Shown here: piece by piece, positions 22,863 through 31,991 of the stretch | Layout of the letters: every line of letters starts with the position of its first letter | Numbering within the stretch: the first letter of the stretch is position 1 | Origin: CAZCEC01 sp964497615 | GTDB taxonomy: Bacteria > Chloroflexota > Anaerolineae > Anaerolineales > UBA6663 | Direction: 5' to 3' | Length of the DNA: 41,682 bases | NCBI GenBank assembly: GCA_964497615.1 | Contig: CAZCEC010000058.1 | Span: forward strand, 1-41,682 | Notes under the pieces: generated by a model | Database searches by the model: none | What the model was told of the DNA's origin: nothing | Seen by the model: the letters and a program-made list of their open reading frames with translations, nothing else | Position numbers and translations under genes: made by a program

Positions 22863-24029
22863 TCATGCCTGGGCCTGCGCCGCCAGCGGCAGCTCAAACG
22901 CAAACGTGCTGCCCACGTTTGGGGTGCTGTCCACCTCCACGCGCGAGGCGTGCGCCTCCAGGATGCGCTTCACCAGGGCCAGCCCCAGCCCGGTGCCGTC
23001 GAAGGTCTCAGGCTGGTCCACCGCCTGCTGGAAAGGGGCGAAGATCAGCCCCAGCCGCTCGGGCGGGATGCCCAGGCCGGTGTCGCGCACGCTCACGCGC
23101 AGGCTGGCCGGGCGCGCCTCCGCCCTCAGCGCCACCTCGCCGCCCGGCGGGGTGAACTTGACGGCGTTGTCCAGCAGTTGGTAGAGCACCCAGTAGATTT
23201 TCTCGCCGTCGGCGTGGGCCAGGGGCAGGCCGGGCGGTAGGGCGTTGCGCAGCCGCACCTGCTTGTCCTCGGCGCGCGGCTCGAAGTGGTCCCACAGGGG
23301 ACCGGCCAGGTCGTGCAGGTCCACCAGGGTGGGATGGACGACCAGCTTGCCCTTGACGCTGGAGGCGAACTGGATGAGCGAGTTGATCAGCGCCTCCAGC
23401 CGCTCCGCCGAGCGCGTGATGGTCTCGACCGCCTGGTACTGCCCGTCGTTGAGCGCGCCCAGGCTGCCGGTCCGCAGCAGGTCGGCGAAGCCCTTGAGGG
23501 GCACCAGCGGCGTGCGCAGCTCGTGCGAGATGTTGGCGACAAAGTTGGCCTTGAGCTCTTCCAGCTCGGTCAGCCGCTGGAGGGCGGCCTCCAGGGCCTG
23601 GGTGCGCTCCAGGACGCGCTGCTCAAGCTGGCGGTTGCTTTCTTCCAGGGCCTGCTGAAGCTGCTTGACCTGGGCGATGCTGGCCTGCTCCAACTGCTCG
23701 CGGGTCAGGGCGCCCATCTCCAGCAGGGTCTGGCCGATGGTCTTGTGCACGCCCAGTGCGGCCGCTTCGCGCTGGCGGGCCAGCCCGGCCCGCAATTGCG
23801 CCCCGGTAATGTGTCCCTGCCCCACCAGGTACTCGCCAAAGCGCGGCAATTCGGACGTGCGCGCGGGCGGCGCGGCTTCGGCCACGTTGGCCAGGGTGTA
23901 GCGCTCGGCCAGCACTGCGGCCAGCGCCAGGTTGATGCCGCAGCCCCGGCACGTCGTATCCCCCGCGCGCACAGGCGTGTGGCACTGCGGGCAGGCGAAG
24001 ATGGGCGAGGTGGCGGAGGCGGCGGTCAT
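22863..24029 (-). CDS. Sensor histidine kinase with N-terminal zinc ribbon and MshEN/GspE-N-like module
   Basis: A 388-residue soluble kinase. It starts with a zinc ribbon (C13-x2-C16, C27-x2-C30), then a repeated FGEYLVGQGHITGAQLRAGL / TIGQTLLEMGALTREQLEQA pair typical of the GspE N-terminal or MshEN fold, a coiled coil (residues about 118-160), the HisKA box NISHELRTPL with H169, and a full HATPase domain (DNAVKFTP, DTGLGIPPE, GTGLGLALVK). No membrane helix is seen, so the signal is cytoplasmic. MshEN modules can bind c-di-GMP, which is possible here but not shown. ATG 24029 is preferred over an upstream start since the zinc ribbon begins at once. No response regulator is adjacent. Confidence 0.88.
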   Translation of the reverse strand: MTAASATSPIFACPQCHTPVRAGDTTCRGCGINLALAAVLAERYTLANVAEAAPPARTSELPRFGEYLVGQGHITGAQLRAGLARQREAAALGVHKTIGQTLLEMGALTREQLEQASIAQVKQLQQALEESNRQLEQRVLERTQALEAALQRLTELEELKANFVANISHELRTPLVPLKGFADLLRTGSLGALNDGQYQAVETITRSAERLEALINSLIQFASSVKGKLVVHPTLVDLHDLAGPLWDHFEPRAEDKQVRLRNALPPGLPLAHADGEKIYWVLYQLLDNAVKFTPPGGEVALRAEARPASLRVSVRDTGLGIPPERLGLIFAPFQQAVDQPETFDGTGLGLALVKRILEAHASRVEVDSTPNVGSTFAFELPLAAQAQA

Positions 24030-24130
24030 GGGTGCGTGGTGCGTGTTCCGTTGGCGGGTTGGATGATTGGCCCGGTAAGTTAGAAATGCGTGAGGGCAAG
24101 TATAGCGCATGGCGGGCGAGGAGGCACACA

Positions 24131-24193
24131 GCCGGCGAATAGAATTCGCGCCTGAAGGCCTGCGGCCGCCGCGTCCCTCTTCAGGGACGCAGG
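24131..24193 (+). repeat. Dispersed structured repeat, copy 4 of 5
   Basis: Apical stem GCGTCCCT/AGGGACGC with loop CTTC, identical in the stem to copy 3. It is intergenic, upstream of the kinase and of the small membrane protein, and is the one copy not downstream of a gene in its own direction. Confidence 0.9.
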
Positions 24194-24276
24194 GCAGTCA
24201 ATCTCCAATTCGAGGACGCCCGGGCCGCGTGCTTTTGTGGTGAGATCCCATCAGCAAAACACATTCCTCCCAACCA

Positions 24277-24621
24277 ATGGCGCAATCTGCCCCACTTCAC
24301 CCACAGGAGCTGCCGCCTTTGACCCTCAATCGGTTGACCGAATGGCTATGGTTCATCGCGGACCTCCTCCTGTCCTTTGCCATGCTCTACCTCATCTACC
24401 GACGTCTGCGCCACGACCGCGATCGGCGGTCGCGGGCGGTTGGCGTGCTTCAACTGACCGTCCTATACGCCGTGCTAATCACGATAATGCTCGTCATCGG
24501 GTCTCATCAGGGCGGCACCACGCTGTTCGGTGCGTTGTTCTACGGGCTCATCTTGAGCGGATTTCACGTAATCATCTTTGGTTTTCTAGTTTTTCTCCTG
24601 CTGGCGTCTTTTGGACCATGA
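24277..24621 (+). CDS. Small membrane protein of unknown function
   Basis: A 114-residue protein with three hydrophobic segments (WFIADLLLSFAMLYLIY, AVGVLQLTVLYAVLITIMLVIG and GALFYGLILSGFHVIIFGFLVFLLL). A basic stretch RRLRHDRDRRSR between the first and second suggests a cytoplasmic loop. I see no known family. No clear ribosome site. It precedes the M20 peptidase with a 165-bp gap rich in GGGGTC inverted repeats. Confidence 0.6.
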   Translation: MAQSAPLHPQELPPLTLNRLTEWLWFIADLLLSFAMLYLIYRRLRHDRDRRSRAVGVLQLTVLYAVLITIMLVIGSHQGGTTLFGALFYGLILSGFHVIIFGFLVFLLLASFGP

Positions 24622-24786
24622 TCAGCCGATGGGCACCTTTTCTCTTCCTCGTGCCCCTGCCTCCCTTCGTGCCCCACGGGGTCAGGACCCCCTGGGGTCG
24701 AGACCTTCGTGGTGATACGCCTCCATGAGGCGCATTCCCCCAACCTGTGGCACAATCCCGCCACTTTCGCTGAGGAGCGTGCGCCC

Positions 24787-26136
24787 ATGACCGAACCCAA
24801 CTGGCCCGCCGTCACCGCCGAGACGGTGCGCCATCTCCAGGCCCTGTTGCGCCTGGACACCACCAACCCGCCCGGCAATGAACTCATCGCCGCGCACTAC
24901 CTGGCCGGCGTGCTCACCGCCGAGGGCTTCGACCCCATCGTACTTGAGTCTGCGCCCAATCGCGGCAACGTCATCGCGCGCTTGAAGGGCACGGGCGAGC
25001 TGCCGCCGCTGCTGCTCTACGCCCACACCGACGTCGTCCCCGCCGAGGCCGAGCACTGGTCGCATCCCCCGTTCGCGGGCGAGATCGCCGACGGCTATGT
25101 GTGGGGGCGCGGCGCGGCGGACATGAAAGACACCGTGGCCGAGTACCTGATGGTGCTGTTGCTGCTCAAGCGCCAGGGGATGCGGCTGCGGCGGGACGTT
25201 ATCTTCGCCGCCACCGCCGATGAGGAGATCGGCGGACTGGACGGGTACGGGGTCTCGTGGCTGGTGCGCCACCACCCCGACCTGCTGCGGGCCGAGTTTG
25301 GCCTGAGCGAGGTGGGCGGCTACAACGCCGACTTCGGCGGGCAGCGGGCCTACATGATCCAGGTGGCCGAGAAGGGCGCCTGCTGGCTGAAGATGCGGGT
25401 GCGCGGCCGGCCCGGCCACGGCGCCCTGCCGCACGACGACAACGCCGTGCTCCACCTGGCGCGCGGGCTGCGCAAGCTGGCGCTGGAGGGCTTGCCCTAT
25501 CACCTGTGCGGTTCGGCCGCCGGCTTCCTGGATGCCGCCAGCCGCGCCACCGCCGCCAACCCGCTGGGCGACCTGCTCTACAGCTTGAAGACGCCGGTGG
25601 GGGCCGAGCGCGCCTTCCAGGTGGAGTTGCAGAACCACGAACTGCGCCCGTTCCTGCACGCCATGCTGCACAACACCGCCACGCCCACCGGCCTCAAGGC
25701 GGGCATCAAGACCAACGTCATCCCGGCGGTGGCGGAGGCGACGATTGACGGGCGGGTGCTGCCGGGCTTCAACACCGAGGACCTGCTGCGCGAACTGCGC
25801 GCGGTGCTGGGCGACGCGTTTGAGTTCGAGCTGACCCTGGAGTCGCCGCCGCTGGAGACGCCGCACGACACGCCCCTGTTCGCGCTGATGGAGACGGTGC
25901 TGCGCGAGCACGACCCGCGCACTGACGCCGTGCTGCCGTACATGATGTCGGGCGCGACGGACGCCAAGTACCTGGCGATGATCGGCGTGCCCACCTACGG
26001 CTTCGCGCCGCTGCAGCTCCCGCCCGACATGCGCCTGATGGAGATGTTCCACGCCCACGACGAGCGCGCCCCCATCGAGGGCCTGGGCTGGGGCGTGCGG
26101 GTGCTGTACGACGTGGTCCAGCGCTACTGCGCCTGA
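24787..26136 (+). CDS. M20/ArgE/DapE-family zinc peptidase or deacylase
   Basis: A 449-residue amidohydrolase of the M20 clan. Metal ligands and catalytic residues are visible: H80 and D82 in YAHTDVVP, D112 in GRGAADMKD, E146-E147 in TADEEIGG, and the late RPGHGALPHDDNA and SGATDAKYLA motifs. The dimerisation domain begins at VRGRPGHGA. The substrate could be a dipeptide or an acyl amino acid. ATG 24787 is preferred to an upstream start because TEPNWPAVTAETVRHLQALLRLDTTNPPGNE is the family opening; GAGGAGCG lies before it. Confidence 0.92.
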   Translation: MTEPNWPAVTAETVRHLQALLRLDTTNPPGNELIAAHYLAGVLTAEGFDPIVLESAPNRGNVIARLKGTGELPPLLLYAHTDVVPAEAEHWSHPPFAGEIADGYVWGRGAADMKDTVAEYLMVLLLLKRQGMRLRRDVIFAATADEEIGGLDGYGVSWLVRHHPDLLRAEFGLSEVGGYNADFGGQRAYMIQVAEKGACWLKMRVRGRPGHGALPHDDNAVLHLARGLRKLALEGLPYHLCGSAAGFLDAASRATAANPLGDLLYSLKTPVGAERAFQVELQNHELRPFLHAMLHNTATPTGLKAGIKTNVIPAVAEATIDGRVLPGFNTEDLLRELRAVLGDAFEFELTLESPPLETPHDTPLFALMETVLREHDPRTDAVLPYMMSGATDAKYLAMIGVPTYGFAPLQLPPDMRLMEMFHAHDERAPIEGLGWGVRVLYDVVQRYCA

Positions 26137-26214
26137 CTCCCCTCTCCTTGCGGGAGACCATGGCCCCGCAGCGCAGCGGAGTGGGGGGGCCGGGGGTGAG
26201 GGAGAGTTGGTCAG

Positions 26215-26985
26215 CTAGACGTGCGCCCAGCCCTTGTCGGCCAGCAGCGTTTGCCCGGTGATGGCGCTGCTGGCTTTGCTCGCCAGGAATAGCGCCGCCT
26301 GCGCGATCTCCTCCGGCTGGAGCAGGTCCGGCAGGCTCTGCACCCCCTTCACCCATTCCATCGTCTCGGGCGTCACGTAGTCGCGTAGTTGCCGCTCGGT
26401 CATCACCCAACCGGGCGTCAGGCAGTTCACCCGCACTCCACGCGGCCCCAGCTCCCGCGCCAGGGCGCGCGTCAGCCCCACGATGCCGCCCTTGGAGCTT
26501 ACGTAGGCGCTCAACCCTGAATAGCCCAAGTTAAACGTGACGGAGCCGAGATTGACGATGCTGCTGCCCGCGCGCAGGTAGGGCAAGGCCGCGCGCGCGG
26601 TGAGGAAATACGGGCGCAGATTGATGCCCACCAGCCGGTCCCACTCCTCGGGCGTCAGGTCGTCGATCTTCACCCGCTTGTCCTGGGCGGCGTTGTTGAC
26701 CAGCACGTCCACCGCCCCGCGCGCCGCGCCGACCTCGTCGATCCACGCCTTCACCTGCTCCGCCTGCGTCACATCCACCCGGCTGAAGCGGCAATTCTCC
26801 CCGAGCCGCGCCGCCAGGGCTGTGCCATTCGGCTCGTCAATGTCGGCAAAGAAGACCACCGCCCCCTGCCCCACGAGCGCTTCGACAATCGCCGCGCCGA
26901 TGCCGGTCGCGCCGCCGGTGACGAGGGCGGTGCGGCCGGAGAGGTCGGGATAGGATGGGTGCGCGGCTTGCCTATCGGACGTCAT
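26215..26985 (-). CDS. Short-chain dehydrogenase/reductase
   Basis: A 256-residue classical SDR: TALVTGGATGIGAAIVE (cofactor loop), DVLVNNAAQDKR, and the catalytic YVSSKGG, preceded by NLGSVTFNLGYSGLS. The C-terminal GQTLLADKGWAHV is the usual end. The Asp in FFADIDEPNG after the second strand favours NAD. ATG 26985 is chosen because AAGGAA stands 5 bp before it. Substrate unknown. Confidence 0.93.
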   Translation of the reverse strand: MTSDRQAAHPSYPDLSGRTALVTGGATGIGAAIVEALVGQGAVVFFADIDEPNGTALAARLGENCRFSRVDVTQAEQVKAWIDEVGAARGAVDVLVNNAAQDKRVKIDDLTPEEWDRLVGINLRPYFLTARAALPYLRAGSSIVNLGSVTFNLGYSGLSAYVSSKGGIVGLTRALARELGPRGVRVNCLTPGWVMTERQLRDYVTPETMEWVKGVQSLPDLLQPEEIAQAALFLASKASSAITGQTLLADKGWAHV

Positions 26986-27327
26986 TGATTCCTTCTCTGG
27001 AATGCGGTAGGAGCGCATTGCATGCGCGATCCGGAGGTTTGTGCCGCCGAATCCGTGCCGGACAAAATAACATCACGACAACGAGCCGCTCCTGCCCTGG
27101 ACGACACCGGGTCACCGGACCAGCACACTGCTCCGGAGCGCCGTAATGCCCGGCCCCGCCCGGCGCTGAAGACGCCGGGCTAGTAGCGACGCCCGGTCAA
27201 CCGGGCTTACGGAAGTTGGCAAGAGCCGGCGGCGATGCAGGACCAACGTCTCTGCGAAGGTTCACATTGGGGCAAACGCCGGGCGGGGCGCGGCGCACCA
27301 CTCCGCGCCTGCGCACCACATGTCCGA
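26986..27327. other. 342-bp gene-free stretch with palindromic DNA
   Basis: Between the SDR and the beta-propeller lipoprotein. It holds the 68-bp element at 27143-27210 and other GC-rich inverted repeats (GGCGCACC-type at about 27290-27310). No tRNA or small gene is seen. Confidence 0.6.
27143..27210. repeat. 68-bp palindromic element, two hairpins
   Basis: Ends GTAATGCCCGG and CCGGGCTTAC are near inverted. Inside are a hairpin GCCCGGCG/CGCCGGGC (27158-27180) and GCCCGG/CCGGGC (27191-27206) joined by CTAGTAGCGAC. Plan and length recall the 74-bp elements inside the GT39 gene but the sequence is different. Confidence 0.7.
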
Positions 27328-28716
27328 TCACGGCCCCACCACCGCCTCCACCACCTCCCAGCTCTCTCCGCCGTCGTCGGAGCGGGCCAGCGCCGTCTCG
27401 TCGCCGGCCCGCGCCACGGCCCAGCCCAGGGTGCTCGAGGTGAAGTCCAGGTCGGCGCTCCACGCCACGGTGTTGATCTCCGTCCAGGTCGCGCCCGCGT
27501 CGGTGGTGTGGTAGAGGGGGCGCAGGAGGCCAGGGTTGTTGGGGTCGGGGGCGTGGACGGCCCAGCCCTCGTCGGGCGTCAGCCAGGAGACCAGGGGCGC
27601 CGGCAGCGGGCGCGTCTCCCACGTCACCCCGCCGTCGGTGGTGGCGTACAGGAAGTGGGTGGTGACGAGCGTGTCTTCGTAAAAGTTGCAGGTCAGCACC
27701 AGGCGGAACTGCGGCGGCGAGGTCTCGATGCGCGTCGGCCGATAGGTGCCGCAGCTTCCGTCCTGGCGCTCGAAGGCGTTGGGCATGGCCGCGGGCGGCG
27801 ACAACGATTCGGGCCGCCACGTCACCCCGCCGTCGTCGGTGCGCTGGAGGAAGAAGCCCGGCGCCACGCCCTGGCAATCGCCCGTCACCCAGCCGGTCTC
27901 GGCGCTCAGGAAGCCCACGCCCGTCTTGAAGCACGACATCTGCAAGTTGTCCTCGCGGATGTCGAAGGGGTCCACCGAGCGGGTCCAGGTCGCGCCGCCG
28001 TCCCCGGTGGTGAACATGATGACGTAGTCGTGGTTCATGCCCGCGCCAACGTGCGCCAGCAGCCACCCTGCCTGCGGCCCGGCGAAGTGCAGGTCAGAGA
28101 TGGTGAAGAATTCCATGTCGCTCATGTCGAGCGGGTTGCTGAAGTCCCACGTCGCGCCCGCGTCGGTGGTGCGCCACACGTAGGCTTCGGGGGCGGTGGA
28201 GAAGTCCCGGTCGAAGTACGCGGCCCAGGCGCTCTCCCCCGCGAAGTAAGCCACCGCCGCGCGGCCCGCGCCCGCCGATGCTTCCGGCTCGGGCGGGCTC
28301 ACGTCCCGCCAGGTCGCGCCGCCGTCGCTCGTGCGCAGGATGTGGTCGTTGGCGTCGCCGTCCGCGCGGCCCACCGCCCAGCCGCTGAGGGCGTCGGTCA
28401 TGTTGATGGCGATGAAGGTAACGGTCGTGCCCGCGGCCAGGTGCGGCAAGGGATCGCCTTCCGGAGCCGGCAGCGGGGTGAGCGAAGGCCCGGGTGTGGG
28501 CGTGCCGGTGTGGGCGGGCCGGATGGTGGGCGTAGGTGAAGCGAGATCGGGGGTTGGGGATGCGGCAGGCTCAACCGTGGCGGGCGGGGTGCGGGTCGGG
28601 ACCACGGTCGCCGGAGCGGTCATGGGAGGCGTGGGCGTGGCGGGCGCGAGGGCGTTGCAGGCCAACCCAGCCAGCGCAAGCAGCACAATCGGAACGAGCG
28701 GGCGCCGCGTTAGCAT
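27328..28716 (-). CDS. Lipoprotein with BNR/YCF48-like beta-propeller repeats
   Basis: A 462-residue exported lipoprotein: signal LVPIVLLALAGLAC with C20 as the lipid-bearing cysteine, then a long Thr/Pro-rich linker (to about residue 90), then repeats of the type TSDGGATWRDVS, TTDAGATWDFS, TGDGGATWTRS, TDDGGVTWRPE, TTDGGVTWETR, TTDAGATWTEI, SDDGGESWEVV. This Asp-box pattern is that of sialidase-like and Ycf48/HCF136-like propellers. A receptor or assembly role at the outer surface is likely; no sialidase catalytic site is seen. It follows the PAF-AH-like gene after 23 bp and would be co-transcribed. Confidence 0.9.
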   Translation of the reverse strand: MLTRRPLVPIVLLALAGLACNALAPATPTPPMTAPATVVPTRTPPATVEPAASPTPDLASPTPTIRPAHTGTPTPGPSLTPLPAPEGDPLPHLAAGTTVTFIAINMTDALSGWAVGRADGDANDHILRTSDGGATWRDVSPPEPEASAGAGRAAVAYFAGESAWAAYFDRDFSTAPEAYVWRTTDAGATWDFSNPLDMSDMEFFTISDLHFAGPQAGWLLAHVGAGMNHDYVIMFTTGDGGATWTRSVDPFDIREDNLQMSCFKTGVGFLSAETGWVTGDCQGVAPGFFLQRTDDGGVTWRPESLSPPAAMPNAFERQDGSCGTYRPTRIETSPPQFRLVLTCNFYEDTLVTTHFLYATTDGGVTWETRPLPAPLVSWLTPDEGWAVHAPDPNNPGLLRPLYHTTDAGATWTEINTVAWSADLDFTSSTLGWAVARAGDETALARSDDGGESWEVVEAVVGP

Positions 28717-28739
28717 GGCGTAATGGTAACACGGCCCCC

Positions 28740-30213
28740 CTATTCCCACACGACTTCGGGGTAGTCCGCGCTGGGGCCGGCCAGCAGCGGGCTAGGCTGA
28801 GCCTGGAGAGCCTGATCGAAAAAGGCCACCAGGTAATTCGTGTTGATCTCCAGCACGCGCGGGCCGGCCAGCGGGCCTTTGAGGCCGAGGAACGGGGTCA
28901 GCGGGCTGAGCAGCGGCAGCATGGTGAAGTCGTAGTGGCGGGTGCCGTTGATGGTCAGCCGGCCCACCGCGGCGGGCGAGGCGGAGACGAGTTGGGCCAA
29001 CAGTTCGTCGTTCAGGCCGCTGGCCCACACCTCGCTGGCGAGGAAGAGCGCGGGCTGCGGCAGGCCGAGGGCAATGACGTCCGCCGGCACCGGCTCCAGC
29101 CAGGCATCCTGCCCCAGGACGGCGTCGCAGCGTGGGTCCTGGGCGCAGGCGAGGACGGCCGCGCCGCCGCCGGTGGAGTGCCCGTAGACGCCCACCCGGT
29201 CAAGGTCGAGTTGGCCGGTCAGGGGGCCAGGGTCCAGGCCGGTGTTCACGTGGTCCAGCTCATCGAGCACGAAGTGCAGGTCGGCGGCGAAGGTGGCTTC
29301 GAGCGCTTCGCTGGCGGCCTGAAACGCGGCGCCGGAGTCGCGGGCGGGCAGGATGTCCGGGTTGTTCAGGGCCACATTGCCGTCGGCGAAGACCGTCACC
29401 ATCGCGCCGTAGGTGTGATCCACGGCGACGGCGATGTAGCCGTGGCTGGCGAGGGCTTCGCTCTGGTCGAGGTTGATGGTGCGGANNNNNNNNNNCGTGA
29501 GAGTAGAGGACGATGGGGTACGGGCCGCCGGGGGCAGCGGGCGCGTCCGGGTAGGCGTGGGTGCGCATCAGTTCGGCGTGATCCAGGAAGAAGCTGGGCA
29601 GACGCAGGTAGCGGGCCATGGCAGGGGCGGCCACGTCCAGGCGGTCCATCCACGGAGCGGTCTCGGCGTCCTCGGCGGGCGCGGCGGGGTACCACACCTG
29701 CACCATGATGACGCGGTGGTCGGTCGGGTCGGCGGTGTAGGCTTCGAGCCGTTCCGGGTCCACCCATTGAAAGGTGCGCGTGCCGACGGCATACGGACCG
29801 CCGGGCTCCGGCAGGCGGGGGACGGGGAAGAGGAGCCCCGGGAGGGCCAGTAAGCCGATCAGGAGCAAGCTGGCGATGGAGCGCAACAGGAGGCGACCGG
29901 CGCCGGACGACCGGCGGCTGGCAGCGGATGTGGCGCGTGGTGCGTGGCTGCCAGCGGGCTGCCTAACAGCCGAGGACGTGCCCTGACCAACTCGCGCGAC
30001 AACGGCCAGCCACGGGCGAAGTTGCAGGATGGTGAGGGCGGCGAAGATCGCCGTGAGCATGTAGGTGGGCACCATCTGCCAGCGTTCGCCCTCCAGGCCG
30101 AGGTGGACGAAGGCGACCAGCACGGCGGCCAGGGCCGCCCAGCGGCGCAGGCGGGCCGGGAGGAGCAGGTAGGCCAGCAGGGTCAGGAGGAGGGCGGCTT
30201 CAAAAGTGCGCAT
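28740..30213 (-). CDS. PAF acetylhydrolase-like alpha/beta hydrolase with membrane N-terminus; interrupted by assembly gap
   Basis: N-terminal residues 1-100 hold four hydrophobic segments; the hydrolase domain begins near FQWVDPERLEAYTADPTDHRVIMVQVWYP and ends VLEINTNYLVAFFDQAL. The nucleophile elbow is GHSTGG. Ten Ns at 29486-29495 lie just after PIVLYSH, where the family has HG and the oxyanion loop; after the gap the frame continues RTINLDQSEALASHGYIAVAVDH, but in another reading frame, so the gap length is not accurate. The gene is probably intact in the organism. It is a member of the GT2-methyltransferase-hydrolase-lipoprotein run on the minus strand and may act on a lipid or ester outside the membrane. 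Confidence 0.85.
29486..29495. other. Assembly gap of ten Ns
   Basis: The reading frames on the two sides of the Ns belong to one protein family member but differ in phase, so the true length of missing DNA is not ten. Confidence 0.95.
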
Positions 30214-30291
30214 GGCGTGTGAGAGATCTACAAGCGCAAGTAGCTATAGGTAGAGTATCGGGCCCAGCCGCGCAAGGTGCAGCCTGACGGC

Positions 30292-30939
30292 TTAGGCGGC
30301 GTCTCGCTGCTTCTCAAACACCAGCGTGTACGAGACGAAATTGCCCAGCCTTTCCTTCAACCGGAACTTCGCTTGGTTGGCCCAGCGCACCAGGGTCCGG
30401 GCCAGTGGATAATCTGGGTCCGTCAACAGCTCACTGAAGGCCAGCGTCCCCGCCGGGGAGAGCACGCGATAGAACTCGCGCAAGGCGCGCGCCGGCTCGG
30501 GGATCTCGCTGATGACGGTGATCATGTACACCGCATCGAATGTGCCGTCGGCGAAGGGCAGGTCATACACATTGGCGACCTTCGCTTCCAGGTTGGGGAC
30601 GGCTTCGGCCTGGGCTCGCTGCCGGACCCGCGCGATCATCTTCGGCTCGATGTCGATCGCGATGACTTTTCCGCCGCCGCCAACGCGCCGGGCGGTTTCG
30701 ACGGTATAGCGGCCGTTCCCCGGCCCCACCTCCAAGACGGTCATCCCCGGCTGTATGCCATGCCGCCGGGGCATGTCGCTGGGCGGCTGGATTTTGCGCC
30801 GCATGGGGTTATCGATGAGATTCGCCAGAAACTCGGGCATGGGAAACTTGTAGAAGTAGCGAATGATCCGCACGACGGTGTGCAAGATCACTGGGAGCAG
30901 CAACACCGCTGGGATCAGATACACAAGTGCCCGCAGCAT
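30292..30939 (-). CDS. Membrane-anchored class I SAM-dependent methyltransferase
   Basis: A 215-residue protein starting with a hydrophobic segment (LVYLIPAVLLLPVILHTVVRIIRYF) and then the methyltransferase: VLEVGPGNGRYTVETARR (motif I), VIAIDIEPKM, VYDLPFADGTFDAVYMITV and PAGTLAFSELLTDPDYP. This suits lipid or quinone methylation. ATG 30939 is selected as it opens the membrane helix; the frame runs longer upstream but over DNA of the next gene's end. GT2 stop is 40 bp upstream. Confidence 0.88.
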   Translation of the reverse strand: MLRALVYLIPAVLLLPVILHTVVRIIRYFYKFPMPEFLANLIDNPMRRKIQPPSDMPRRHGIQPGMTVLEVGPGNGRYTVETARRVGGGGKVIAIDIEPKMIARVRQRAQAEAVPNLEAKVANVYDLPFADGTFDAVYMITVISEIPEPARALREFYRVLSPAGTLAFSELLTDPDYPLARTLVRWANQAKFRLKERLGNFVSYTLVFEKQRDAA

Positions 30940-30979
30940 GCAACGGATTATACGGCACCGGGCGAAAGTTACGGGCGAA

Positions 30980-31963
30980 CTACGGCGCCTCGGGGCGGCG
31001 CGAGGCTGGCTGAGGCCGATGTGACCGCCGCCAAGCCACCCCCGCCGGGTAGCCCAGCATCTTCGCCGCGTCGCCCACCAGGCGGATGAGGGGGGCATAG
31101 GCGAGCGCACGCAGGCGGTCCAGTGGCGAGAGCGCCGTCAGGCGCGGCAGCAGGCGGCGCAGGGGCAGGCGCAGGTAGGCCAGGCCGGCCAGGAACCCCA
31201 CCAGCCACAGCCACGGGCTGACAGTGACGGCAGCGTAGACCAGCAGGGGCGCCAGGACGAGGTAGGTAAAGTAGCGGATCGCGTGCAGGCGCGGGAACAG
31301 GTTGGCCTTGCCGTCGCCACGCGCATACTGGTAGTACTGCTTCGCCAGGGCACGCAGGCTGCCTCGCGGGCGGAAGTTGACCAGCGCCCCGGGCACGAAC
31401 ACGAACGGGCCGTAGCGTTGACGCACGGCCAGGTCGAAGACCACGTCTTCTGAAAAATCGAGCCACTCCGGGTAGCCGCCCACCGCCTCCCACACGGCGC
31501 GGCGATAGGCCACGCTGCGGCTGGAGGGCAGGTAGGTGGCCGGGTTCACATCCCGCGCTTCCGGCAGGACGGTGGCGCCCATCGCAATCTCCAGTGCGGT
31601 GCGGGCCTCGGGGCGGAAGAAGCCGGCCACGGCCATCACCGCCGAGTCGGCGAAGGGTGCGGTCAACCGTTCCAGCCAATCCGGCTCGCAGCTTACACCA
31701 GCATCGGTGGCGGCGATGACGTCGCCCGTGGCGGCCCGGATGGCGCGGTTGCGGCCCTGGGAAATGTTGCTGCCGGGCGCGTCCACCACGCGCAGGGGGA
31801 GGCGGGCGGCGTGCTCACTCAGCACGGCGCGGGTGCGGTCGGTGGAGCCGCCGTCAGCCACGACCACCTCGTCCGGGGGGCGGGTTTGGGCGGCGAGGGA
31901 GGAGAGCAGGGCCGGCAGGGACTCGGCCTCGTTGAGCACGGTGAGGATGACGGCGACGCGCAT
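30980..31963 (-). CDS. Family 2 glycosyltransferase with C-terminal membrane helices
   Basis: A 327-residue GT2. The nucleotide-sugar part shows ILTVLNEAESLPALLSSL, VVVADGGSTDRT, and the metal motif IAATDAGVSCEPDWLE; then FSEDVVFDLAVRQ. Two or three hydrophobic stretches (about residues 240-280) suggest attachment to the inner face of the membrane. First gene of the minus run that also holds the methyltransferase, hydrolase and lipoprotein. Its upstream DNA is shared with a divergent strong promoter at 32006. Confidence 0.9.
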   Translation of the reverse strand: MRVAVILTVLNEAESLPALLSSLAAQTRPPDEVVVADGGSTDRTRAVLSEHAARLPLRVVDAPGSNISQGRNRAIRAATGDVIAATDAGVSCEPDWLERLTAPFADSAVMAVAGFFRPEARTALEIAMGATVLPEARDVNPATYLPSSRSVAYRRAVWEAVGGYPEWLDFSEDVVFDLAVRQRYGPFVFVPGALVNFRPRGSLRALAKQYYQYARGDGKANLFPRLHAIRYFTYLVLAPLLVYAAVTVSPWLWLVGFLAGLAYLRLPLRRLLPRLTALSPLDRLRALAYAPLIRLVGDAAKMLGYPAGVAWRRSHRPQPASRRPEAP

Positions 31964-31991
31964 GTTGAGCCTGATTATATCCGGAGCAAGA

